From Lactococcus taiwanensis (GTDB taxonomy: Bacteria; Bacillota; Bacilli; Lactobacillales; Streptococcaceae): 64,000 nucleotides of DNA. The translations under genes were made by a program, and so were the position numbers. Positions 34,997 through 43,465 of the stretch are shown in pieces. The stretch spans positions 124,001 through 188,000 of the forward strand of contig NZ_BNDT01000005.1 of NCBI RefSeq assembly GCF_014905395.1, in the 5' to 3' direction. The notes below the pieces were generated by a model that worked only from the letters and a program-made list of their open reading frames with translations, was not told where the DNA came from and ran no database searches. Numbering within the stretch: the first letter of the stretch is position 1; each line of letters begins with the position of its first letter.

Positions 34997-36277
34997 CATC
35001 ATTTTTAGCTTTTTATCAAATTTAAATTTCAAAAAGAGAAAACGGAAAAGATTGTCCAGCAAAACTGCCAACCAAACTCCTTCTAGACCCATTTTTAGGG
35101 GAAGCGCTAGGACAAAGCCGAGAAATAAACGTATCCCAAACATCCCTGCCGTCGTTGCATAAAATGACAACTTGGCATTTCCAAGTCCTTGAAAGGCAGC
35201 AGTATAAGTAGTCGTCCCCGTTACAAAAAAAGTTGCCAAAAACGAAAATAGAATCACGATATTGCTCGCTCTTATAGCCAATAAATCTTTTGTGAAGAGC
35301 AAATTAAGCGGCTGGCGTAAAAGGACAATAAATAGTCCGATGATACCCATCATAAGTGTAGATAGCCAGTAAGTTTTTCTGACATAAGCTTTAATTTCCT
35401 GAGGTTTTTCATCAGCCAAAGCCTGAGCTACCAATATTACTGTTACTGTCGCCATACCAAAAGCTGGCATATAATTAAATTGAGTGATGCTTTCACCTAT
35501 TGCATTCCCGGCAAAGACACGCTCTCCCAAATGAATAATAATCATCATGATGAGCAAGTCACCTAAACGCATCGCCAGACGCTCGCCAGTAGCTGGAAGG
35601 GTGAGCCTAATCAGCGCTTTTTCGATTTTTACTTTATAAAAGCCACGGTTGGGGCGGTGAGTATGGAGTTTCTGGTAAAGGTATAGCACACCAAAGCCTC
35701 GAGCTAATACCGCTCCTAGTGCCGTCCCCCACACTCCCCAGTGCAAAACAAAAATAAAGAAAATAGAAAAGATGAGATTCAATACATTTGCAAAAAGGCT
35801 GGCCCACATTGGAGTTTTTGTATTACCAGATGCTCGCAACAAAGCCCCAAAGGTCGTCATCAACCCTAGAAGCCCAATCAACCCTCCCACTAAAGAAAGA
35901 TAAAGCTGACCGAGCACATGAACTTCTCCTCTAGCACCTAATAAGGTAAGTACAGGAGCCGCCAATATTAGAGTAGATACGCCCAACCCTAGGCTAATCA
36001 AAACAGTAAGCTTTACTGCACCATTGATTAATTGCTGTTGCTCAACTACCGCTTTATCAGCCATGGCTTTTGCAAACAAACTCGATACAATCGTGCCTAA
36101 TGCAATGAAAATGGCCTGATAAACTGTAATCACGTTGTTAGCAAGCGATACTGCTGCAACCGCTGATAAACTTAAATGTGCAACAATCATGGTATCACTT
36201 ATTCCTACTAACATTTGCAAAAAGTTTTCAATGATGGCAGGGAAAGCAAATTTTAAGATGGCTTTATTACTTTTCAT
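34994..36277 (-). CDS. MATE family multidrug/cation efflux transporter
   Basis: The 427-residue protein has about twelve membrane helices in two MatE repeats. The first has NFLQMLVGISDTMIVAHLS, the second TLPATGERLAMRLGDLLI. MATE proteins expel cationic drugs or metabolites in exchange for Na+ or H+. The substrate is unknown. Its start overlaps the thrC stop by four bases (ATGA), so the two are co-translated, although no functional link to threonine synthesis is obvious. Confidence 0.9.
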   Translation of the reverse strand: MKSNKAILKFAFPAIIENFLQMLVGISDTMIVAHLSLSAVAAVSLANNVITVYQAIFIALGTIVSSLFAKAMADKAVVEQQQLINGAVKLTVLISLGLGVSTLILAAPVLTLLGARGEVHVLGQLYLSLVGGLIGLLGLMTTFGALLRASGNTKTPMWASLFANVLNLIFSIFFIFVLHWGVWGTALGAVLARGFGVLYLYQKLHTHRPNRGFYKVKIEKALIRLTLPATGERLAMRLGDLLIMMIIIHLGERVFAGNAIGESITQFNYMPAFGMATVTVILVAQALADEKPQEIKAYVRKTYWLSTLMMGIIGLFIVLLRQPLNLLFTKDLLAIRASNIVILFSFLATFFVTGTTTYTAAFQGLGNAKLSFYATTAGMFGIRLFLGFVLALPLKMGLEGVWLAVLLDNLFRFLFLKFKFDKKLKMM

Positions 36278-37770
36278 GATAAGCCCAAATAGCGTTCAAC
36301 TTCCGACTGCATTTGCTCAACTTTAACTGTCGTATGGTGACGTACTGTGGCTGTTTCTAAACCACGGATTGCTTCTGGTAAAGCCAAACCACTGATACGC
36401 TGCAAGGCTGCGACCGCTGAAAAATCTCCGTCAGCAGCTGACGAACCGGTCCGCTCTTCTTTTGGCTGAATGGCTTCTAAAACAACTGCTGGAAATTTAT
36501 AGGGGCTGGCTGTGCTGACTACCACTGTTTTTTGGGTAGGGGCGAGCTGATGATAAACTGAACTTGCAACTGCAGTATGTGGATCAAAGACATAATGCGT
36601 TTCTTCGAAAGTGTGCTTAATTTCCTTAATAATCTCGTCTTCAGATGCCCAACCTGCCACAAAATCTTTGAGCTTATCTTGCATGGGTGCTGTTATTTCA
36701 TAATGACCATCTACTGACAGCGCCGTCAGTAGTTTTGCTGTAGCTTGATCATCCTCTTTTGTAAGCTCAAAGATCAACCGTTCAAGGTTGGAAGAAACCA
36801 AGATATCCATTGAAGGGGAGCTTGTAACATGAAAGGCCCGATTTTTATCATAGCGACCCGACTTAAAAAAGTCCGTTAGTACATTATTCTTATTAGAAGC
36901 ACAAATCAACTGATGGACGGGTAAGCCCAATTTCTTAGCATAGTATGCCGCTAGGATATTTCCAAAATTTCCTGTGGGTACTGAAAAATTAATTTCCTCT
37001 CCAATCGTGATCTGTTTTTGCTTGACCATTTGAGCATAAGCATAAATATAATAGGCTACTTGGGGGATCAAACGCCCAATATTCATGGAATTAGCAGAGG
37101 AGAATTGCTTGCCATTTTGTGCCATTTTCTCACGCAGCTCTGTGCTGTTGAACATCGCTTTTACAGCGGTTTGAGCTTGGTCAAAATTCCCATCAATGCC
37201 TACAACATGAACATTTCCGCCCTGCTGGGTCAACATTTGTTGTGCCTGAATTGGACTTACCCCATTTTTCGGGTAAAAAACAATAATTTTTGTTTGGGGC
37301 ACATCAGCAAAACCAGCCATAGCGGCTTTACCAGTATCGCCAGAAGTTGCTGTGAGGATCACTATTTCACGAGTCACGCCATTTTTTTGAGCGGCTTGCT
37401 GCATCAAATGAGGTAAGATTGATAAAGCCATGTCTTTAAATGCTAACGTTTCACCATGAAATAGCTCTAAAACATGAACTCCCCCTACTTTTTTGAGTGG
37501 GGCAATCTCTGGTTGGTCAAACTTTTTGCCGTAAGCAGCATCCACCATTGTCCGAATCTCCGATTCCGTAAAATCATCAAAAAACGTCTTCAAAACAAGC
37601 GTAGCAATCTCTTGATAGGTTGCATTTTGTAAAGTTTTAAAATCAAGATCCAATTGAGGAAAGTCCACAGGCACAAAAAGTCCCCCGTCTTCAGCTAAAC
37701 CTTGAAGAATCGCTTGAGAAGCCGTTTTCCGGTTATTTTTGTTACGTGTAGAATGGTAGAAAGTCGTCAT
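36274..37770 (-). CDS. thrC: Threonine synthase
   Basis: The 498-residue PLP enzyme converts O-phosphohomoserine to threonine. The N-terminal YHSTRNKN region and the PLP lysine in GETLAFKDMALS are typical of the long (fungal and E. coli-like) class of threonine synthases. Other thr genes are not in the window. It is first in a two-gene unit with the MATE gene. A palindromic repeat inside encodes LLTALSV. Confidence 0.95.
   Translation of the reverse strand: MTTFYHSTRNKNNRKTASQAILQGLAEDGGLFVPVDFPQLDLDFKTLQNATYQEIATLVLKTFFDDFTESEIRTMVDAAYGKKFDQPEIAPLKKVGGVHVLELFHGETLAFKDMALSILPHLMQQAAQKNGVTREIVILTATSGDTGKAAMAGFADVPQTKIIVFYPKNGVSPIQAQQMLTQQGGNVHVVGIDGNFDQAQTAVKAMFNSTELREKMAQNGKQFSSANSMNIGRLIPQVAYYIYAYAQMVKQKQITIGEEINFSVPTGNFGNILAAYYAKKLGLPVHQLICASNKNNVLTDFFKSGRYDKNRAFHVTSSPSMDILVSSNLERLIFELTKEDDQATAKLLTALSVDGHYEITAPMQDKLKDFVAGWASEDEIIKEIKHTFEETHYVFDPHTAVASSVYHQLAPTQKTVVVSTASPYKFPAVVLEAIQPKEERTGSSAADGDFSAVAALQRISGLALPEAIRGLETATVRHHTTVKVEQMQSEVERYLGLS
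36714..36729. repeat. CTGAC-N6-GTCAG palindrome, copy 15 (inside thrC)
   Basis: Centre AGCGCC, flanked by CTA/TAG; encodes LLTALSV. Confidence 0.9.
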
Positions 37771-37864
37771 AAATATCCCCTAACTCATTTTTTTCAATTA
37801 TAACAAAACTTCAGCAGAATTAATATGGTGGGTACTACTTTTTGAGCGGTCAGTAAAAAAACAT

Positions 37865-37890
37865 CGAAAAACCACGGCTTATGCCGTGGT
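37865..37890 (-). terminator. nusG terminator
   Basis: ACCACGGC (37871-37878) and GCCGTGGT (37883-37890) form a perfect 8-bp stem, followed on the minus strand by TTTTTC. Confidence 0.9.
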
Positions 37891-37896
37891 CAGTTT

Positions 37897-38454
37897 TTAA
37901 GCTTTAATTTCTTCAATTTGGTGCATATCAAGTTCTACTGGTGTTGCTCGTCCAAACATATCAACCGTCAAGGTTAACTTGTCTCCATTAATTTCTGTGA
38001 TTGGGGCTTCAAATCCTGAAAAAGCACCATCAACAATACGAACCCGTTTACCGACATAGACATCAAAGTCAATTTCACGAACGACTTTACCCATACCGAT
38101 AAGAATTTCTTGAATTTCTTCTTCAAAAAGAGGAGTTGGTTTTGAACGATTACCATGTGAACCCACGAAACCTGTAACGTTTGGTGTATTACGAACAATA
38201 AACCATGCTTCATCAGTCATGTTCATTTCAACCAAAACATAACCTGGGAAAAGATTTTCTTCGATATCTTTCATTTTTCCGTTAACTTCAGTACGAATGG
38301 TTTCTGTAGGAATTTCTACGCGAAGAATTTTATCAGCCATGTTATAAAGTTCCGCACGTTCCAGCAAATCCTCTTTCACTTTACGTTCGTAGCCTGAGTA
38401 AGTTTGGATTACAAACCAACCTTGATCAAAACTTGTTAAATTATTTTCTTCCAT
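37897..38454 (-). CDS. nusG: Transcription termination/antitermination factor NusG
   Basis: The 185-residue protein has the NGN domain (WFVIQTYSGYERKVKEDL) and the C-terminal KOW domain (VGKRVRIVDGAFSGFEAPI). It binds RNA polymerase and couples it with Rho or ribosome partners. It follows secE as usual, but a terminator, a -10 box and two hairpins lie between, so it can be transcribed alone. Confidence 0.97.
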   Translation of the reverse strand: MEENNLTSFDQGWFVIQTYSGYERKVKEDLLERAELYNMADKILRVEIPTETIRTEVNGKMKDIEENLFPGYVLVEMNMTDEAWFIVRNTPNVTGFVGSHGNRSKPTPLFEEEIQEILIGMGKVVREIDFDVYVGKRVRIVDGAFSGFEAPITEINGDKLTLTVDMFGRATPVELDMHQIEEIKA

Positions 38455-38493
38455 TTTTTCTACCTCAATTTTATTTTATATTTTTGTTTTTTA

Positions 38494-38509
38494 CTGATAG
38501 CGCTATCAG
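38494..38509. repeat. Variant palindrome CTGAT-N6-ATCAG in the nusG leader
   Basis: Both pentamers carry the compensating change, and the centre AGCGCT is itself symmetric, giving a perfect 16-bp palindrome. Confidence 0.75.
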
Positions 38510-38526
38510 TGAAATTTTGCGATAAG

Positions 38527-38547
38527 AAAAAGGGTCCAGCCCTTTTT
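38527..38547 (-). terminator. 5' hairpin of the nusG transcript, terminator-like
   Basis: AAAAAGGG (27-34 of this stretch) and CCCTTTTT (38540-38547) pair over a 5-base loop, followed on the minus strand by CTTATC after the T run. It begins only a few bases after the start site predicted from TATAAT (38562-38557). Confidence 0.6.
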
Positions 38548-38606
38548 GATACTCTTATTATATCATATTTATCACGAAATAAAAGGGCTTTTAACACTCT
38601 TCTAAA

Positions 38607-38631
38607 GAAAAAACCTGCCCCAAAAGGCAGA
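38607..38631 (-). terminator. secE terminator
   Basis: CTGCC (38615-38619) and GGCAG (38626-38630), followed on the minus strand by TTTTTTC; it abuts the secE stop. Confidence 0.7.
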
Positions 38632-38826
38632 TTATTTAAGCAATGGTACCAAGTGATCTACACTGAAAGTAATACCATGTTGTGTGACCCAGTCAAAAAT
38701 CATAATAAAGATCAAGAAGAAAATCGTGTACTCAATCACCATAAAAAAGTCGCGGACAGATTGCTTGCGGCTTGGCCATGTTGTCAATTTCATTTCTTGA
38801 ACGATACTACCAATAAATTTAAACAT
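38632..38826 (-). CDS. secE: Preprotein translocase subunit SecE
   Basis: The 64-residue protein has one membrane helix (YTIFFLIFIMIFDWVTQHGI) after a short amphipathic part with the family motif MKLTTWPSRKQ. It clamps the SecY channel. It lies between rpmG and nusG, the common Streptococcaceae order. Confidence 0.95.
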   Translation of the reverse strand: MFKFIGSIVQEMKLTTWPSRKQSVRDFFMVIEYTIFFLIFIMIFDWVTQHGITFSVDHLVPLLK

Positions 38827-38841
38827 TAGACTTTCCCATCG

Positions 38842-38860
38842 CTGTCAGATGCTCTGACAG
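38842..38860. repeat. Everted version of the repeat: CTGTCAG-N5-CTGACAG
   Basis: The half sites are in opposite order from the main family (GTCAG first). It lies between secE and rpmG. Confidence 0.55.
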
Positions 38861-38884
38861 GTTCCATTTCTTCTTCAATATTTA

Positions 38885-38900
38885 CTGACGACGTGGTCAG
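38885..38900. repeat. CTGAC-N6-GTCAG palindrome, copy 16 (secE-rpmG gap)
   Basis: Centre GACGTG; flanked by TTA on the left and TTC on the right. Confidence 0.9.
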
Positions 38901-38926
38901 TTCTTCCTCCAGGCGCCTTATTGAGC

Positions 38927-39076
38927 TTAGCGCGTTTCTTTATGGAGGGTGTGTTTACCGCATGTTCGGCAAAACTTTTTTACCTCAACGCGTTTTTCTT
39001 TCGCCACTGACGAAAGTGTAAGGGTGTAATTTCGTGAACCACAAACGGTGCACGCTAATCCTGCTTTTTTTAACAT
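38927..39076 (-). CDS. rpmG: Ribosomal protein L33, zinc-binding type
   Basis: A 49-residue protein read directly from the minus strand. It begins [17 protein letters not shown] and ends [14 protein letters not shown]. Two CxxC pairs make this the zinc-dependent form. It precedes secE, as in streptococci. Confidence 0.93.
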   Translation of the reverse strand: MLKKAGLACTVCGSRNYTLTLSSVAKEKRVEVKKFCRTCGKHTLHKETR

Positions 39077-39122
39077 ATTATTTCCTATTCTATCAAAAAT
39101 TATTTAGAAGCGCAACCTATTT

Positions 39123-40940
39123 CTAATCTTCAAAGCCGGTCAGATGATTCGCTACTAGGCTAGCATAATTGACTTCACCCGCTCCTTTAGGATGGATATT
39201 ATCACTATAAAACCATGAACTTTTACCGGCAGAGGCTTTATGCCAATCTATAATTTTGAGTTGCTTGTCTTTTTTAGCCATTTGTTTAAGCAATTTATTA
39301 TTTGCTGTTTCCCAAACTCGATCCGCTTGAACATTAATCCAATAAACCGGCAAATCTCCCGCCGCTTTCAAGGCTGCTTCCACATCCTCAGCCTTAATCG
39401 TCCCATTGGTGCCCAGTCCAATCAAGAGCGCTTGTGCATCTGGTTCTTGCGCTTTAAGATTTTTTATTTCTTCTGTAACTGAACTAGGCTGACGGCCCAC
39501 GGCCGCATCAATGACCATATGCGGAAAGACTTCTTGTAAAGCTGTCGAACCAGCTACCATGACAGAATCTCCCAAGGCAATCACCTTCATACTATTGGCT
39601 TTTTCTGCAACTACAGGTTCAATACCATATTTTGAAGCAATGGCTTTAAGTGACAGGGGTACTTTTTTATTGGCTTGATCCAATTTCTCCTTTTGAAGCG
39701 CCTCTTGTTGAGCCATTATGCGCGCTTCAATAAGGCGTTGATCATGAGGAGAGGCTGGCGAGAAAATAATGAAACCAAGTATTACAACAATCATGCCCGT
39801 TAATAGCATTGGTGCGAGGTTCTTGCGAAGTTTCCAACCTTTTTCTCGGATAAAACTTTGGAGGTTTCCCAAAATATTACTATAATCAAACTTCTGTGCG
39901 GGCTGCTCAATAAAGCGATAGGACAACTCCGTCAGGAGTAAAATGATGGCCACTTGCCAAATCACGTTATACCAAGCGGTCGGTTCCAGAACTTTGGCCT
40001 CTGCTAATGCAAAGACAGGAAGTTGCCAGAGATAGATTCCATAGGAACGCGAGCCAATGTAATCAAAAAGCCGATTGGAAAATAGGCGATTGGCAGGAAA
40101 TCCCGGATGAGCTACCAGCGCAATCAGTACCATACTCAGCAAACTAACTACCCACATGCCGCCGTAATAAGTAATTGCACCTTGGGCAGGCATAAAAAGA
40201 TAAGCAACTAGTAACAAGACTGAGATCGCAAGGGTCATTTGCCATCCCATTTTGACCCCACGTTTATTAATCTTTTGAGATAGCTTATTTAAAGGCCATA
40301 CAAATGCTAAACTTGCCCCCATCATAAGACTGAACAAACGTGTGTCTGTACCATAATATACACGAGTAGGATCTGCACCCGGCACATATAACATCATCAT
40401 CAGAACTGCTGAGGCTAAAGCTAAGGCATTAGCAATGATAAAGCACCGTCCCCGTTTTTTCACAACTTTTAAGAGCGCAAGGAGTACCAAAGGCCAAATC
40501 AAGAAAAACTGACCTTCGATTGCTAAGTAGTAGATGTGTTTAAAAGGCGAGGCCCCGGCTATATTGGCAAAATAAGAACTACCTTGTGAGATTTGCCACC
40601 AGTTTTGTACGGAAAATATTGCTGAAAGAAACTCCGAGCGAAGCCCTGCCCAAAGGTTTCTTTGAAACAAAAGGATGTAAGGGGTAACCAGCAAAAACAC
40701 CACAATCAAAAGAGGATAAATCCGCTTGAGGCGGCGCCCCCAAAATTTAAAAAGATTAATCTTCTTATGCTTTTCATACTCTCGAAGTAAGGAATCGGTC
40801 ACCAGATAACCAGAAAGCACAAAGAATAAGACAACACCAAGAAAACCACCTTGGATGACCTTAGGCCAAAGGTGATAAAGGATGACTGTTAAAACTCCAA
40901 TCGTCCGTAAACCATTGAATCCCGTGATATAGCGCTTCAT
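39123..40940 (-). CDS. OatA-like peptidoglycan O-acetyltransferase (acyltransferase 3 plus SGNH domain)
   Basis: The 605-residue protein begins with an acyltransferase-3 membrane domain of about ten helices (GFNGLRTIGVLTVILYHLWP; LFFVLSGYLVTD). An eleventh helix leads to an extracellular SGNH esterase-like domain with GDSVMVAG, GTNG and DNIHPKG, whose Ser, Asp and His form the catalytic triad. OatA adds acetyl groups to muramic acid and gives lysozyme resistance. Its place beside pbp2A supports a wall role. Other acceptors such as exopolysaccharide cannot be ruled out. Confidence 0.85.
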   Translation of the reverse strand: MKRYITGFNGLRTIGVLTVILYHLWPKVIQGGFLGVVLFFVLSGYLVTDSLLREYEKHKKINLFKFWGRRLKRIYPLLIVVFLLVTPYILLFQRNLWAGLRSEFLSAIFSVQNWWQISQGSSYFANIAGASPFKHIYYLAIEGQFFLIWPLVLLALLKVVKKRGRCFIIANALALASAVLMMMLYVPGADPTRVYYGTDTRLFSLMMGASLAFVWPLNKLSQKINKRGVKMGWQMTLAISVLLLVAYLFMPAQGAITYYGGMWVVSLLSMVLIALVAHPGFPANRLFSNRLFDYIGSRSYGIYLWQLPVFALAEAKVLEPTAWYNVIWQVAIILLLTELSYRFIEQPAQKFDYSNILGNLQSFIREKGWKLRKNLAPMLLTGMIVVILGFIIFSPASPHDQRLIEARIMAQQEALQKEKLDQANKKVPLSLKAIASKYGIEPVVAEKANSMKVIALGDSVMVAGSTALQEVFPHMVIDAAVGRQPSSVTEEIKNLKAQEPDAQALLIGLGTNGTIKAEDVEAALKAAGDLPVYWINVQADRVWETANNKLLKQMAKKDKQLKIIDWHKASAGKSSWFYSDNIHPKGAGEVNYASLVANHLTGFED

Positions 40941-40998
40941 TTTCCCTCTACTCTTCTCTAATGTTCCTTTTTATTTTCACAGACCACTCCTCCCTTTA

Positions 40999-41014
40999 CT
41001 GACAAACCCGTCAG
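40999..41014. repeat. CTGAC-N6-GTCAG palindrome, copy 17 (pbp2A-oatA gap)
   Basis: Centre AAACCC, with TTACTGAC/GTCAGTAA symmetry. On the minus strand the following bases are AAAGGG, so it is not a clear terminator. Confidence 0.9.
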
Positions 41015-41069
41015 TAAAAAATGGCCTTCTTTTCTTATTTTAACATACTTTTCAAAACTTTTTTGAGCT

Positions 41070-43301
41070 TCAATTTCCAAAGAGATTGGTAAATTTATCC
41101 CATGCATTTTTTGCTGCATCACCGATATCTTTTGCAGTTTTCCCAAGATCAAAACCGCCTGAATCTGAGGAAGAAGCGGAAGTATCACTACTGCTGCTCT
41201 CAGGTGTATTACCAGTGGTATTAGCTTCCGATTGCTCTTGCGTGACAATATCGTCTTGGTATTGACGTTGCTGAGTCCAATAAGGTTGTTGCGCTGCCAC
41301 TCCGGCTTGCGCATAGGGGTTTTCGACGGTAAAGGCTGTACCTTTGGTATAAGGAAGCATATAACTGGCTTCTTGACGGAAAATGACCGAAGTTTGACCT
41401 TCTGATGAGCCAGTCAGTTTATTCTTACCATCTGCATAGCCCACCCATAGAGCCATTACTACATCAGGAGTATAGCCAACTACCCATTGGTCTTGGTCTT
41501 CGTTTGTTCCTGTCTTACCAGCTAAGGTATAACTCTTAGGAGCCGCATTCCAAGCTGAACCGTTAGTGTAAGTCCCCAACATCATTTGGGTCATTTTATC
41601 CGCAGTATCTTTACTGATGACTTGTTTTTTAGTGACATTTGCAGTTTTGACCACTTGCCCCGCTGCATTCTCAATTTTAGTGATAAGATGGGCGTCGTAC
41701 ATCACCCCATCATTTGCAAAAGCTTGATAGGCTTGCGCAATTTGCCAAGGATTCGTTTCCACTCCTGCACCAAGTGCTGTAGGCAATACATCATTTTTAC
41801 TAGTCAATTTTAAGCCAAATTCACGTCCCAGAGCATTTCCGACTTTCGGTCCAATTTCTTGATAAGTATTGATGGCTGGAATATTGTATGAATTAGCAAG
41901 TGCCGTATACATTGGGATTTGCCCTCGCCACTGATTATCAAAATCAGTTGGTTTCCACCCATTGTAATCGGCAGGTGAATCATCCACTGTTTTATTAATC
42001 GCCCACCCAGCTTCAATGGCTGGAGCATAAACAATTAAAGGTTTAATGACTGAACCAGGGGAGCGCTTCGCCATTGTTGCGTAATTAAAATCAGTAAAGC
42101 TGTTTGAGCCTTCTGTATTAACATTTCCGACCAAGGCATTCACAGCTCCCGTCTTGGGATCAATAGCCACAGAGGCAGATTGCGCATAGGTGCCATCTGC
42201 CGCTTGGGGGAAGAAGCTCGGATCTGCATAAGTTTTTTGCAAGCCAGCTTGCATGTTTTGATCCATGCCCGTATAAATCTTATAGCCGTTATTCATGATT
42301 TCCTGTAACGAGAGCCCGTATTTGCTCTCCGCTTCGGAAATCACTGCGTTATAGTAACTTGGGTATTTGTAAGAGCTATCTTCTGGATTATAATTATCCT
42401 GAACTTGCGACTGCAAGTCCACTTTCATGTAAGTATCCGCCTCATTTTGTTTAAGATAGCCTGCATTGACCATGTTTTGGAGTACCGTATCCCGCCGATC
42501 CGTAGCATATTTTCCATCTTCATAAAGCGGATTATATATTTCGGGACCTTTTAGCATTCCCGCAAGACTCGCCGCTTCATCAACAGTAACTTCACTTGCT
42601 GGAACACCAAAATATTTTAAAGCAGCATCTTGAATTCCCCATACCCCATTCCCGAAGTAAGAATTATTGAGGTACATATCAAGTATTTCATCTTTACTGT
42701 AATGCTTATTAATCTCTAAAGCTAGGAAAAACTCCCTTGCTTTACGGTCAATTGTCTGTTCCTGAGTCAAATAAGCATTTTTAGCCAACTGCTGAGTGAT
42801 TGTAGAGCCACCACCAAAACGGCCCAATGTAACAATTGCTAAAGTAAAACGTTTGAGATTAACCCCGTGATTTTCATAGAAGGTACGATCCTCCGTTGCG
42901 ACAACTGCTTCAGTGATGTTTTTAGAAATTTGATCAATTTTTACAGGTGTCCCTTTTTGTCCGTAAAGATTTCCTGCCACCTCGCCCTCTTTGTCGTAAA
43001 TAGTCGTTTGAGCAGAAATTGAACTTTGTAAAACTTTAACATTAGCTGTTTTAGCTAAATAAAATAGGTAAGACCCTGTCGCTACGACTGCTAGTAGTAC
43101 AAGGATAATGGTGATTTTTGTTAAATTATATTTTTTCCAAAAACGTTTGATAGGTCGCATAAACTTGGCGAATTTTGTTTTGGCTGGTTTTTCAACCTCT
43201 TCATCATTCTTTTTTGTTTTTTTCGGACGTAATTGTGGAACTTTGAGACGCTTTTTCGTTTCTTTTTTACTACGCCGACTGAAATTATTATTTTCAGGCA
43301 T
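41070..43301 (-). CDS. pbp2A: Bifunctional class A penicillin-binding protein 2A
   Basis: The 743-residue enzyme has a basic cytoplasmic tail, one membrane helix (about 58-82), a glycosyltransferase domain (EDRTFYENHG; GGSTITQQLAKN) and a transpeptidase domain with SxxK (SPGSVIKPL), SYN and KTG (AGKTGTNEDQD). The tail is Ser/Thr-rich. It polymerises and crosslinks peptidoglycan. The order pbp2A-rpmG-secE-nusG of streptococci is kept apart from the inserted oatA-like gene. A 21-bp palindrome overlaps its promoter. Confidence 0.92.
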   Translation of the reverse strand: MPENNNFSRRSKKETKKRLKVPQLRPKKTKKNDEEVEKPAKTKFAKFMRPIKRFWKKYNLTKITIILVLLAVVATGSYLFYLAKTANVKVLQSSISAQTTIYDKEGEVAGNLYGQKGTPVKIDQISKNITEAVVATEDRTFYENHGVNLKRFTLAIVTLGRFGGGSTITQQLAKNAYLTQEQTIDRKAREFFLALEINKHYSKDEILDMYLNNSYFGNGVWGIQDAALKYFGVPASEVTVDEAASLAGMLKGPEIYNPLYEDGKYATDRRDTVLQNMVNAGYLKQNEADTYMKVDLQSQVQDNYNPEDSSYKYPSYYNAVISEAESKYGLSLQEIMNNGYKIYTGMDQNMQAGLQKTYADPSFFPQAADGTYAQSASVAIDPKTGAVNALVGNVNTEGSNSFTDFNYATMAKRSPGSVIKPLIVYAPAIEAGWAINKTVDDSPADYNGWKPTDFDNQWRGQIPMYTALANSYNIPAINTYQEIGPKVGNALGREFGLKLTSKNDVLPTALGAGVETNPWQIAQAYQAFANDGVMYDAHLITKIENAAGQVVKTANVTKKQVISKDTADKMTQMMLGTYTNGSAWNAAPKSYTLAGKTGTNEDQDQWVVGYTPDVVMALWVGYADGKNKLTGSSEGQTSVIFRQEASYMLPYTKGTAFTVENPYAQAGVAAQQPYWTQQRQYQDDIVTQEQSEANTTGNTPESSSSDTSASSSDSGGFDLGKTAKDIGDAAKNAWDKFTNLFGN

Positions 43302-43337
43302 TTCTTTTTCCTCAGATATTTACTTTGTATTCTTTTG

Positions 43338-43368
43338 ATAAAGTATTCAATACTTTATTTTACTACAA
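43338..43368 (-). promoter_or_regulatory. pbp2A promoter with 21-bp palindromic operator
   Basis: On the minus strand TTGTAG (43368-43363), 17 bp and TACTTT (43345-43340). A perfect 21-base palindrome, ATAAAGTATT-C-AATACTTTAT (43338-43358), covers the -10 and part of the spacer. Confidence 0.6.
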
Positions 43369-43450
43369 TTCTTCGTACTTGGGGCTTACAATTATGTCAG
43401 AATAGCTCACCTTCTTTTTTATTCTGCTTATTTTATCAAAAATTGCTTTG

Positions 43451-43459
43451 TGTTACAAT
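43451..43459 (+). promoter_or_regulatory. Extended -10 promoter of the pseudouridine synthase gene
   Basis: TGT-TACAAT with no good -35. The ATG is six bases after the -10, so the start point and the start codon should coincide. Confidence 0.65.
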
Positions 43460-43465
43460 GTGACT

